Shown: positions 15,911 to 23,808 of the stretch, piece by piece | Layout: the number at the start of each line of letters is the position of its first letter | Position numbering within the stretch: the first letter of the stretch is position 1 | DNA from: Desulfomonilia bacterium | GTDB lineage: Bacteria; Desulfobacterota; Desulfomonilia; UBA1062 | Direction of reading: 5' to 3' | Length of the DNA stretch: 64,000 nt | Assembly: GCA_036567785.1 (NCBI GenBank) | Contig: DATCTV010000037.1 | Coordinates: 186,001 to 250,000 of the forward strand | The notes under the pieces: generated by a model | Databases searched by the model: none | What the model was told of the DNA's origin: nothing | What the model saw: the letters and a program-made list of their open reading frames with translations, nothing else | Made by a program: the position numbers and the translations under genes

Positions 15911-18475
15911 TCATTCTTCGGCCCATCGTATGAGTCCTATGTCCACCGGATATCTTATATGTTCATGCCTCGGCATGATCCTGACCGTATAACCGAACCT
16001 GCCCGTATCTTCACAGGTAAGAACCGCCCTGAACTTATGAATGCCGTTGCCAAGATTTTCCTCATGTTCCATGATAAGGTCCCGGGCATCCGTAAGATTG
16101 TTGGCGTCATCAAGTGTGCCGTAATAGACACGGGCGCTTATCTGAGAAGGCTCGATGGCGCCAAGCTGAATCTCTGCATTGATGATAATCTCGGAATCGA
16201 CCTTGACCTCTGCGCTCCCCTCGTGTCCCATGCTGAGCACTTTTACCGATTTCCAGTTCGATATCAGATGAGTGCACCAGGCTACGATATCTTTGGCCCC
16301 TTTGAAATTGTTTGCAGAAAGGGTCTTGTGGTTGAGGGCCGCCTCCATATAGCAGCGGTCGGTATATTCCTCGACCATCCTGTTTGAATTGAAAGCCGGA
16401 CACAATGTGCGCATGGACTTCTTCATCATGGATATCCAGCCCCTCGGAAGACCGTCAAGACCTCTTTCATAGAATAACGGGATTATCTCACGCTCGAGCA
16501 GGTCGTAGATGGCCTTGCTTTCAGCCATGTCCTGATTCTGCCAGTTGTCGTACTTTTCATCCTTGCCGATGGACCATCCGAGACCCGGTGCATAGCCCTC
16601 ATCCCACCATCCGTCTTCGATGCTCAAGTTCAAGGCGCCGTTTGCTGTAGCCTTCATTCCGGAGGTACCGCAGGCCTCAAATGGTCTGCGCGGATTGTTG
16701 AGCCAGATATCGACACCCTGAACAAGGTATCTTCCGATATTCATATTGTAGTCTTCGAGGAACACGATTTTATCCCTGAACGGGTCCTGCCTGCTTTCAT
16801 GGATAATCCTCTGTATAATGTCCTTTCCCTCGCTGTCCCTCGGGTGGGCCTTTCCTGCAATAATAAGCTGCACAGGCCTTTCTTTGCTTGAAAGAATAGC
16901 CTTCAGACGATCAATATCCTTGAAGATAAGAAGGCCTCTCTTGTATGTTGCCATTCGTCTTGCAAAGCCTATTGTAAGGGCATCGGGCTTAAGCACCTCC
17001 TTGGCCCTTTCGATCTCTCTGGGGTTTACTCCCTGCCTTTTCAACTGGTCGATCAGGCGTTTTCTCGAAAATTCGACAAGCCTTCTGCGTCTTCTTTCAT
17101 GCGTGTACCAGAGTTCGGTGTCAGGTATTTCATCCATCCTCTCCCAGAGCCTGCTGCTGTCCGGGTCTTCCTTCCATTCGGGGCCCAGATACCGGTCAAA
17201 GAGATCCGCCATTTCTGCGGATATCCACGAGGGGATGTGAATACCGTTGGTGATGGATGAAATAGGAACCTCATCGGACGATACATGGGGCCAGATATCT
17301 TTCCACATGTTCCTGGAAACTACTGCATGAAGCTTGCTTACCCCGTTTCTGAATTCGGAGGTTTTGAGGGCAAAAACGGTTGCACCGAATGGTTCCGAAC
17401 TGTCATTCGTGTTCTGCCTTCCCATCCTCATGAAGCTGTTCCATGATATGCCCACTTCATCCACATACGGCCTTAAATATTTTTCGACAAGGTTTGGATT
17501 AAAGACATCATTGCCCGCCGGGACCGGCGTATGCGTTGTGAATACCATGGATGACCTTACCAGGGCGAATGCAGTGCGAAAATCAAGGCCCGTATTCAGC
17601 ATGTAATTCCTTATTCTTTCAAGACCGACAAGGAAGCTGTGACCTTCATTCATGTGATAGACCATGGGGTCTATGCCGAGGGCCTTGAGTGCCCTGATCC
17701 CGCCTATTCCAAGGATGATTTCCTGTTTCAGCCTGTATTCCTCGTTGCCGCCATAGAGGTTGGCTGTCAGCTGCCTGTCGTCCTCGTTGTTCTCGGAGAT
17801 ATTGGTGTCAAGAAGATAAAGCGGAATCCTTCCAACATTGCAGCGCCATATCTGCAGTTTTATATCATGGTCCCCCATCCTGAGAGGTATCCTTAGGGGA
17901 TTGCCCTGGCTGTCCTTCTCGAGCGTTAGCGCCATGTGATAAAAGTCATTGTCCGTATCCTTTTCCTGCTGCCAGCCGTCAACGTTGAGCTGCTGGGTGA
18001 AATAGCCGTGCTTGTACATGAGACCGACGCCGACCAGAGGCAGTCTCAGATCGCTTGCGCTTTTCAGGTGATCGCCCGCCAGTATTCCCAGTCCGCCTGA
18101 ATATATAGGCAGACTTTCCGTGATGCCGTATTCCATAGAGAAATAGCCGATTTTAAAATCGATTGGCTGTGAAATAAGGAATGAATACACACCTTTTTCG
18201 GACATGTAATCGGTAAAAGATTCGTAAGTCTTCTCCATCTGTGAGAGGAAGCCTTCATCCTCAAGGAGGTCCATGATCCTTGACTGGGAAATCTTCGATA
18301 TCATGTTGACTGGATTGTGGGCGATTTTTTCCCAGAGGTCCCTGTCCATATGTCTGAAAAGTCTCAGCCCCTGCTGGTTCCATGAAAACCACAGATTCAT
18401 GGCCAGCTCTTTAACAGGCTTGAGCATTTCCGGTAGTGCCGGCATTACCCAGTAAGGTATTTTCTTTATCTGCAT
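15911..18475 (-). CDS. glgP: Alpha-glucan (glycogen) phosphorylase
   Basis: About 854 aa. It releases glucose 1-phosphate from the non-reducing ends of glycogen or maltodextrin. The family sequence starts with MPALPEMLKPVKELAMNLWFSWN, and the PLP lysine lies in ACGTSGMKATANG. It is the alpha-glucan phosphorylase subtype with a longer N-terminal domain than E. coli GlgP. I chose ATG 18475 because AAAGGGG lies just upstream; a TTG at 18490 is the alternative. It follows the tol-pal genes after about 100 nt. A hairpin at 18498-18513 precedes its ribosome site. Confidence 0.92.
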   Translation of the reverse strand: MQIKKIPYWVMPALPEMLKPVKELAMNLWFSWNQQGLRLFRHMDRDLWEKIAHNPVNMISKISQSRIMDLLEDEGFLSQMEKTYESFTDYMSEKGVYSFLISQPIDFKIGYFSMEYGITESLPIYSGGLGILAGDHLKSASDLRLPLVGVGLMYKHGYFTQQLNVDGWQQEKDTDNDFYHMALTLEKDSQGNPLRIPLRMGDHDIKLQIWRCNVGRIPLYLLDTNISENNEDDRQLTANLYGGNEEYRLKQEIILGIGGIRALKALGIDPMVYHMNEGHSFLVGLERIRNYMLNTGLDFRTAFALVRSSMVFTTHTPVPAGNDVFNPNLVEKYLRPYVDEVGISWNSFMRMGRQNTNDSSEPFGATVFALKTSEFRNGVSKLHAVVSRNMWKDIWPHVSSDEVPISSITNGIHIPSWISAEMADLFDRYLGPEWKEDPDSSRLWERMDEIPDTELWYTHERRRRRLVEFSRKRLIDQLKRQGVNPREIERAKEVLKPDALTIGFARRMATYKRGLLIFKDIDRLKAILSSKERPVQLIIAGKAHPRDSEGKDIIQRIIHESRQDPFRDKIVFLEDYNMNIGRYLVQGVDIWLNNPRRPFEACGTSGMKATANGALNLSIEDGWWDEGYAPGLGWSIGKDEKYDNWQNQDMAESKAIYDLLEREIIPLFYERGLDGLPRGWISMMKKSMRTLCPAFNSNRMVEEYTDRCYMEAALNHKTLSANNFKGAKDIVAWCTHLISNWKSVKVLSMGHEGSAEVKVDSEIIINAEIQLGAIEPSQISARVYYGTLDDANNLTDARDLIMEHEENLGNGIHKFRAVLTCEDTGRFGYTVRIMPRHEHIRYPVDIGLIRWAEE

Positions 18476-18497
18476 GCGAACCCCTTTCAATGTGAAT

Positions 18498-18513
18498 ACA
18501 GGCTGCTGCCTGT
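18498..18513 (-). promoter_or_regulatory. Small hairpin upstream of glgP
   Basis: ACAGGC and GCCTGT form a perfect 6-bp inverted repeat around TGCT, between the cpoB stop and the glgP ribosome site. No T tract follows on the minus strand, so attenuation or mRNA processing is only a possibility. Confidence 0.25.
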
Positions 18514-18573
18514 CGAATTCATGCCGCCAGTTCCCCGGCTTTTCGATTTTGTCAGATGTTTGCGGCCTTTAAG

Positions 18574-19344
18574 TTATCTACCCTTTATGGTTTTCGGTTT
18601 TGCGGAGGACTTTTCCCCCATTTTCACCTTCGCTTTTTTTGCTGCATCGCTGTCTGGATATTCATTTATCACTTTTTTCAGCGACAGGCGGCCTGCCTCG
18701 GAATCTCCAAGCTCGATCAGCGCCAGACCTTCCTTGTACAGGCAATCCGGTACCTTCGGACTTTTAGGATAATTCTTGAGCACAACATCATACCTGTCTA
18801 TGGCAGATTCAAAATTGCCTTCCGCAAAAAGGCATTCTCCTGCCCAGAAATTTGCATTGTCAACCAGATCGCCGTTCGGGTTGGCTGCAATATAGGCGTC
18901 GAATGCCTTGAGTGCTTCAAGGAATTTGCCGGCATTGAATTTGTCTATTGCCATATTATACTGAGATCTGGCCGAGGCCGAAGCAGCCTGACCCTTTATG
19001 GAGTCTTCAAGCGCCTTGACTCTAGCCTCCAGTAAGTTGATCTTTGTAATGTCGGTTTTTGGCGTTGCGGACAGTTCCTCGATTCTTCCCTGTATCTCCC
19101 TGATCTGAGTCTGAAGATCATTGAACTGTGCCTGGATGGCCGCCTGGTTTTTCAATGCCTGAGTCTTGTCACTGCTTATCGTTCCAATATCCTTTACAAG
19201 TTTGTCATTGCTGACCTTCACAGCGTCAAGCTCGGTCTTGAGGTTGGTAAAATCCCGCTGCGATGCGCATCCGGCAAGCATTAAAACTGCAACCGAAATT
19301 AGAAGTATGACCGTTACCGATAGTTTTTTATTTTTCAAATGCAT
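18574..19344 (-). CDS. cpoB: Tol-Pal system protein CpoB/YbgF
   Basis: 256 aa from ATG 19344, which follows AGGAGG by 10 nt. The frame is open further upstream, but that part overlaps pal and has no ribosome site. It has a lipobox LAGC (Cys26), a coiled-coil segment (about 30-120, ending SATPKTDITKINLLEARVKALE) and TPR repeats (about 130-245, e.g. FWAGECLFAEGNFESAIDRY). CpoB coordinates Tol-Pal with septal peptidoglycan synthesis. A lipoprotein signal in place of a plain signal peptide is seen in several deltaproteobacteria. It overlaps the end of pal by 17 nt. Confidence 0.88.
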   Translation of the reverse strand: MHLKNKKLSVTVILLISVAVLMLAGCASQRDFTNLKTELDAVKVSNDKLVKDIGTISSDKTQALKNQAAIQAQFNDLQTQIREIQGRIEELSATPKTDITKINLLEARVKALEDSIKGQAASASARSQYNMAIDKFNAGKFLEALKAFDAYIAANPNGDLVDNANFWAGECLFAEGNFESAIDRYDVVLKNYPKSPKVPDCLYKEGLALIELGDSEAGRLSLKKVINEYPDSDAAKKAKVKMGEKSSAKPKTIKGR

Positions 19345-19906
19345 CAAGGTGTGCCCTCCTGTTTTTTGCCCATGCGGCTTCATTCTGGCCTTTGGCCGCA
19401 GGTTTTTCCTTGCCGTAGCTGATAACGGAAAGCCTGTTTCCGTCAATACCCAGGGAAATAAGGTATTTCCTGACTTCACGCGCCCTCTTTTCTCCGAGTG
19501 CAAGGTTGTACTCTGTAGTTCCGCGATCATCACAATGCCCTTCGATAATGACTTTGAGCGACTGCATGCTTCTCAGAAAATCCGCCTTTGAAGCAAGTAT
19601 ATTCTTGCCTTCCTCTGAAATGGTGAAGTCGTCAAAATTGAAATATATATCTTCATCCTCGAATTTTTTCAGGCTCTCTGTTGCTGTAACGTTGCCTGTT
19701 AAGCCGGGAGACTGCGAAGGAGGTATCTCGATCGGCTGCGGAAGCATTTCCGGTGACTGTGAATCACTTTGTGACACACTGCTCTGTGCCTGATTCTGGT
19801 TGGCTGGGCCATACATCTGTTCAACCTTTTTCTTTGCGCATGAGCAGAGAATAGTCATTGTAAACATTAAAAGAACGATAAAGGCTATTTTCCGCCTAGT
19901 CATCAA
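19328..19906 (-). CDS. pal: Peptidoglycan-associated lipoprotein Pal
   Basis: 192 aa. Lipobox around Cys23 (MTILCSC), then a Gln/Ser/Pro-rich linker (about 30-75) and a C-terminal OmpA-like domain (about 85-190) with the peptidoglycan-binding pattern EGHCDDRGTTEYNLALGEKRA. Pal anchors the outer membrane to the wall and is recruited to the septum by the Tol complex. RBS AAGGAG lies just before ATG 19906. A gap of about 135 nt separates it from tolB and contains an AT-rich hairpin. Confidence 0.94.
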   Translation of the reverse strand: MMTRRKIAFIVLLMFTMTILCSCAKKKVEQMYGPANQNQAQSSVSQSDSQSPEMLPQPIEIPPSQSPGLTGNVTATESLKKFEDEDIYFNFDDFTISEEGKNILASKADFLRSMQSLKVIIEGHCDDRGTTEYNLALGEKRAREVRKYLISLGIDGNRLSVISYGKEKPAAKGQNEAAWAKNRRAHLDAFEK

Positions 19907-20009
19907 ATTCTCCTTGCAAGCAAATTCTTAACACCTAAAATTTTATCACAGCTTTGAGAATAGGTGTATCTATAAAAAAACAAATGTAGTTGTTCGACGG
20001 CCGGTTCAG

Positions 20010-20038
20010 AAATAAATCCTTGTTCTCAGAATTTATTT
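20010..20038 (-). other. AT-rich inverted repeat between tolB and pal
   Basis: AAATAAAT (20010-20017) and ATTTATTT (20031-20038) form an 8-bp stem with a 13-nt loop, just after the tolB stop. It may slow polymerase or protect the tolB 3' end and so set the tolB/pal ratio. It is too AT-rich to be a convincing terminator. Confidence 0.3.
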
Positions 20039-20042
20039 GCCT

Positions 20043-21335
20043 TCATTTTAGAAGAGCACTCCATACCGGCTGGCTGAATTTGCCCCCCGAAGTTGTGATG
20101 CGGACGGGTTTGCTTCCGATCAGGTCGGTTATATACAGATTGCCGTCACCGGCGGCGAAGACTATGAGCCTGCCGTCGGGTGAGAATGCTGGAGAGAAGT
20201 CTTCGAATTCGGTTCCCTCGAAGACCCTCAGGTCTGAGCCGTCCGGCCTTATTGTGGCAACATGAAATGCCCCGCCATCGACATATGTAAAAGCGATCAG
20301 GTCGCCTTTAGGCGAGAATCTGGGTTCGGTATTCTTTTTCCCCTGAAAGGTGATCCTGGTCTCCTTTCCTGTTGATAAATCCTTTATGTAGAGCTGAGGA
20401 GTGCCGCCCCTGTCCGAACAGAAGACCATACTGCCGCCGTCCGGGGAAAAGCTTGCCGAGGTGTCGATACCCGCCGAACTGACCAGACGTGATACTGCTT
20501 TTGTATTGAGGTCCATCAAATATATGGACTGGTTTCCGTCTTTTGACATTGTAAGCGCCAGCTTCTGACCTGACGGATGAAAAGCCGGAGCGGTATTGAG
20601 CCCCCTGCTGTCTGAAAGAAGGGTAGCGTTGCCCTGCGAAAAATTTATAAGCCACAAATCCGGATTTTTCTTTGCATAGGAAACGAATGCTATCCGGTTT
20701 CCCTCCGGAGAAAAGGCGGGGCTCAATACGATATCGTCCGGTTTTGACTTTAAAAGCGGGTAACCACCGGTCCCGTCCGGCCTGCATGTGTACAGCGTCC
20801 GGCCTGAACCCGTCTGCATGACTGAGACTATCTTCGAGTTGAATATGGGAGAAAGGCCCAGGGAATCTTTGAGAAAGGAATCCACAAAATTGTTGATGCT
20901 CAGGTAAACGGCATCCTTGAAGGGCTTATAGTCAATGGATGTAATTACTTTTCCCGTTATGTCCGCGGCCTCCAGCTTCAAGTTTACCGACTTGTCTCCG
21001 GCAGGCGTGAGCGAGCCCGTAATAATGAAGTCTGTTCCGATCGAGCTGAAGTCGGAAAGCTTCGCCTGGGATGTAGAGGAGATGGATGCCTGCGACGGAT
21101 AGGTTTTAGGGTCGATAATATCGTAGACCTGTGCGATTTCCAGATCTTTTTTCAGTATCGCCCATGCCGGACCTGCCAGATCGGGAGGCCCGGCAAACAA
21201 GGGCATGGCCACCTTTGCTTTTTTTACGCCGCCTGCCTGAATCACTATGATTTCGTGATCCTGGGCAATAGAGATGTTGAATATAAGAAATATAAAAATG
21301 ATTGCCGATAAACCGGCCATTCTGTTACGTTTCAT
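20043..21335 (-). CDS. tolB: Tol-Pal system beta-propeller protein TolB
   Basis: 430 aa from ATG 21335, chosen for the AAGGAG 6 nt upstream; the open frame extends to 21386. A signal peptide (about 1-25, ending ISIAQ) is followed by the TolB N-terminal domain and a six-bladed propeller with WD40-like PD40 repeats (DIVLSPAFSPEGNRIAFVSY, and ASFSPDGGSMVF). TolB is periplasmic and binds Pal and TolA. It sits 10 nt after tolA in the expected order. Confidence 0.95.
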   Translation of the reverse strand: MKRNRMAGLSAIIFIFLIFNISIAQDHEIIVIQAGGVKKAKVAMPLFAGPPDLAGPAWAILKKDLEIAQVYDIIDPKTYPSQASISSTSQAKLSDFSSIGTDFIITGSLTPAGDKSVNLKLEAADITGKVITSIDYKPFKDAVYLSINNFVDSFLKDSLGLSPIFNSKIVSVMQTGSGRTLYTCRPDGTGGYPLLKSKPDDIVLSPAFSPEGNRIAFVSYAKKNPDLWLINFSQGNATLLSDSRGLNTAPAFHPSGQKLALTMSKDGNQSIYLMDLNTKAVSRLVSSAGIDTSASFSPDGGSMVFCSDRGGTPQLYIKDLSTGKETRITFQGKKNTEPRFSPKGDLIAFTYVDGGAFHVATIRPDGSDLRVFEGTEFEDFSPAFSPDGRLIVFAAGDGNLYITDLIGSKPVRITTSGGKFSQPVWSALLK

Positions 21336-21345
21336 TGCTATCTCC

Positions 21346-21996
21346 TTAATTACTGTAGGGCGGGACGAACGATAATGTCCATTCATATCTTCCGCCCGGG
21401 GGCGGCGGAAGCTTGATCCTGCTCAATGCGATTTCAACCGAGCGGTCATAAGGCCTGTTTCCCGAGGAGACCAGAAGCTTTCTGCTGATTATATCGCCTG
21501 TTGAGGAAATCCTGATGGTGTATGTCGCCTGCAGATCGGGTCTTATAGGCACGCCTTCCGGTATCTGCCATACATTCCTGAATCTTGCCATTACAATTCC
21601 TATCCATGCATCCTTCCTTGCAACCTCGCCATATGCGCTTCCACCGGTAGAATCGTCGTCTCCATGACGGTCATACTGACCCGACTGGGCTGAACCCGAA
21701 GACCGTGCAGGTTCCGAATCCAGATCAGGGCTCGGCAGTCTTGACGGGCCGTCATTGACAGGAACGTCTCTTGAAATTTCCCCGAAATCTTTAATCTTCG
21801 GTACAGATGTCGGCATGGAGAAACTTCTGTATGCGCCGCCGGAAACAGAGGCGCCCGGCACTCCGGGCACAATATCGACCTCGTAAACAACCGGAACCGT
21901 CTTTGGCTTCGATGAAAAATCAGGCACCAGCACTGCTGCAAAAAGCCCTATGTGCAGCAGAAGGGATATTGCCAGAAAGACATGAAATTTTCTCAT
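21346..21996 (-). CDS. tolA: TolA/TonB-like envelope-spanning protein
   Basis: 216 aa. One N-terminal membrane helix (about 5-26) is followed by a short Pro/Ser/Gly-rich linker (about 30-125) and a TonB_C/TolA-type C-terminal domain (about 130-216: IVMARFRNVWQIPEG, YTIRISSTGDIISRKLLVSSG, IKLPPPP). Position between tolR and tolB identifies it as TolA in function. The long helical middle domain of E. coli TolA (421 aa) is missing, so the reach across the periplasm would be much shorter. It starts 2 nt after the tolR stop. Confidence 0.85.
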   Translation of the reverse strand: MRKFHVFLAISLLLHIGLFAAVLVPDFSSKPKTVPVVYEVDIVPGVPGASVSGGAYRSFSMPTSVPKIKDFGEISRDVPVNDGPSRLPSPDLDSEPARSSGSAQSGQYDRHGDDDSTGGSAYGEVARKDAWIGIVMARFRNVWQIPEGVPIRPDLQATYTIRISSTGDIISRKLLVSSGNRPYDRSVEIALSRIKLPPPPGGRYEWTLSFVPPYSN

Positions 21997-21998
21997 CC

Positions 21999-22409
21999 TT
22001 ACCTGTTTATCGGAGGTTGAGTGACAAGCCCCAGCTTCGTAAGGCCCGAATTCCTGATGAGGGCCATGACTTCTACGACATACCCGTACGGCACGCCCTT
22101 GTCGGCCTGCAGAAAGACATTTTCAATTCCTCTCTGCTGCACTATCTGTTCAAGCAGCGGGGTCAGTCTGCCTATTTCCACTGTGGAGCCGTTGATATCA
22201 ATCTTCCTGTCCTGGCTTATGGTAACGATTATGTCCTGGGACTGGCCGGGAAGCGCCTTTGATTCAACCTCGGGAAGGTTTACATTCATGCCTTCCTTCA
22301 TCATAGGCGCGGAAACCATGAAGATTATAAGAAGCACCAGCATTACATCGACCATCGGTGTAACGTTAATGCCTGATAAGACTTTACCCTTGCTGTTTCC
22401 TGTCTCCAT
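21999..22409 (-). CDS. tolR: Biopolymer transport protein TolR (ExbD/TolR family)
   Basis: 136 aa. One transmembrane helix (about 16-38, TPMVDVMLVLLIIFMVSAPM) carries the membrane aspartate D20 needed for proton use. The periplasmic domain follows (ALPGQSQDIIVTISQDRKIDINGS, GVPYGYVVEVMALIRNSG). It overlaps tolQ by 26 nt, so translation is coupled. TolQR form the proton-driven motor that energises TolA. Confidence 0.94.
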   Translation of the reverse strand: METGNSKGKVLSGINVTPMVDVMLVLLIIFMVSAPMMKEGMNVNLPEVESKALPGQSQDIIVTISQDRKIDINGSTVEIGRLTPLLEQIVQQRGIENVFLQADKGVPYGYVVEVMALIRNSGLTKLGLVTQPPINR

Positions 22410-23106
22410 ACAGGCTCCTTCTGGCCCAGTTCATGTATTCGATCATGAACTGATCCATTTGACGGTGTATATGATCCATGACACCGGTGAAATAGTTATA
22501 GAACAGGACTGCCGGTATTGCGACAAAGAGCCCTGCCGCCGTTGCAACAAGCGCCTGGGATATGCCCGGAGCAACTGTTGAAAGGTTTGCGGAACCCATC
22601 AGGCCTATCTGCCTGAACGAATCCATTATACCCCAGACCGTGCCGAACAGGCCGATAAAAGGAGATGCACTGCTTATGCTGGCAAGAAAACCAAGCCCCC
22701 TGCCCAGTGACATCGATTCATCGGCTGAATTGCCTTTGATTATACCCTCGATATTTTCAAGCAGTGCGGGAGATATCGATGTGGCGGTGCCGCTTATCCT
22801 GTCAAGTTCAAGCTGTGCAGCGCTGTACAGCCTTGTGACAGGGGAGTCACCGGCCTGCCTGATCCTTTCCGATATTTTGGATTGTGTTCCTCCGTGCGCC
22901 AGAGCATTCAGGACGATTTCCCCGCTCTTTCTCGCCCTCTTGAAAACTATCCATTTCTGTATGATCAGTGCCCATGAAACAACTGAAAAAACCAGCAGAC
23001 AAAGAAGCACGATCTTAACAATAGGGTCAGAATCGATGACCATGGCCCCAATATCGCCCCTGAACTGGCCCGGAGCAGCTAACGCCGTAGCAGCCAGCAT
23101 TAACAT
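22384..23106 (-). CDS. tolQ: Tol-Pal motor subunit TolQ (MotA/TolQ/ExbB family)
   Basis: 240 aa with three transmembrane segments (about 25-50, 140-165, 180-205). The family motif GLLGTVWGIMDSF appears here as FIGLFGTVWGIMDSF near 150-164. It forms the proton channel with TolR. The start ATG 23106 is preceded by GGGAGG. It is the first gene of the minus-strand tol operon and diverges from mraZ. Confidence 0.94.
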   Translation of the reverse strand: MLMLAATALAAPGQFRGDIGAMVIDSDPIVKIVLLCLLVFSVVSWALIIQKWIVFKRARKSGEIVLNALAHGGTQSKISERIRQAGDSPVTRLYSAAQLELDRISGTATSISPALLENIEGIIKGNSADESMSLGRGLGFLASISSASPFIGLFGTVWGIMDSFRQIGLMGSANLSTVAPGISQALVATAAGLFVAIPAVLFYNYFTGVMDHIHRQMDQFMIEYMNWARRSLYGDRKQQG

Positions 23107-23137
23107 GAGTACCTCCCGTTAAAAACTTTATTTAAGG

Positions 23138-23191
23138 TAGTTTGTTCAACATCTCAGCCTTCATATATATTTTAAAGAATAGTTTGTTCAA
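23138..23191. repeat. Two direct 12-bp repeats upstream of tolQ
   Basis: TAGTTTGTTCAA occurs at 23138-23149 and again at 23180-23191, exactly 42 bp apart, about four helical turns. Read toward tolQ each is TTGAACAAACTA, whose first six bases resemble a -35 box. They may be paired activator or repressor sites, or duplicated promoter elements. Confidence 0.45.
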
Positions 23192-23214
23192 GTGCAAACC
23201 TAATCACTCAATTA

Positions 23215-23229
23215 TGACACTTTTTGACA
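23215..23229 (-). promoter_or_regulatory. Candidate MraZ-type site A
   Basis: On the minus strand this reads TGTCAAAAAGTGTCA. It matches site B at 23334-23348 at 13 of 15 positions but lies in the opposite orientation. Its core AAAGTGT fits the AAAGTG[T/G] box reported for mollicute MraZ. Confidence 0.4.
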
Positions 23230-23296
23230 TTTTGTTGTTACCATATAACTACATGAAAAAATAAAATAAAAATCAAGTTAAAGTGTTATATTATTA

Positions 23297-23325
23297 TTGA
23301 CCGATAATAATGATTGTAATATAGG
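23297..23325 (+). promoter_or_regulatory. Probable promoter of the division cluster (PmraZ)
   Basis: TTGACC (23297-23302) and TATAGG (23320-23325) are spaced by 17 nt. The predicted start near 23332 places site B at about +3 to +17 of the transcript. Confidence 0.45.
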
Positions 23326-23333
23326 CTAAATAG

Positions 23334-23348
23334 TGCCAAAAAGTGGCA
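23334..23348 (+). promoter_or_regulatory. Candidate MraZ operator, site B
   Basis: TGCCA-AAAAG-TGGCA is a perfect 5-bp inverted repeat with a 5-nt centre, 12 nt before the mraZ ATG. It resembles site A at 23215-23229 and holds an AAAGTGG box. Its place just after the predicted start fits an autorepressor site. Confidence 0.45.
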
Positions 23349-23360
23349 TGAGAGGTTTAC

Positions 23361-23804
23361 ATGTTTAAAGGGCACTTTGTAAACTCTATTAATGACAAGG
23401 GAAGGTTAAGCATTCCGTCCCGTTTCAGGGACGAGCTTAATCTCTGTGGTACCGATAAGCTCATTATAACGAAAGGGATAGAATCCTGTCTCGTTGCGTA
23501 TTCTCCGGATGAATGGGAAAAGGTCGAGGAGAAGGCCTCCCGCCTTTCAAGTTATAAGCCTGCTGGCATATTCTACAAACGGCATGTGATAGGATCGGCC
23601 GATGAATGCACGATAGATGCACAGGGTAGGATACTTGTCCATGCGAGTCTGCGAGATTATGCGGGCCTCAAGAATAAATGCCTGTTTGTCGGAATCACCG
23701 ACCGCTTCGAAATCTGGAATCATGAAACTTATGAAAAGATCATGAAAGAAGCGCTGGCCAGCACGGGAGACCTTCGCGAAGAGCTCGCGAAGCTCGGGCT
23801 TTAG
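23361..23804 (+). CDS. mraZ: Transcriptional regulator MraZ
   Basis: 147 aa made of two SpoVT/AbrB-like half-repeats, starting with MFKGHFVNSINDKGRLSIPSRFR and with a second copy around CTIDAQGRILVHASLRDYAGL. MraZ binds repeats upstream of its own gene and controls the division and cell wall operon. GAGAGG precedes ATG 23361. It opens a plus-strand cluster running to about 40.8 kb. Confidence 0.96.
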   Translation: MFKGHFVNSINDKGRLSIPSRFRDELNLCGTDKLIITKGIESCLVAYSPDEWEKVEEKASRLSSYKPAGIFYKRHVIGSADECTIDAQGRILVHASLRDYAGLKNKCLFVGITDRFEIWNHETYEKIMKEALASTGDLREELAKLGL

Positions 23805-23808
23805 ACTG

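Noticed and set aside
18346-19533. Extending cpoB to the far upstream start at 19533
   Set aside because: The extra 63 residues overlap pal, have no ribosome site and precede an obvious lipoprotein signal that must be N-terminal.
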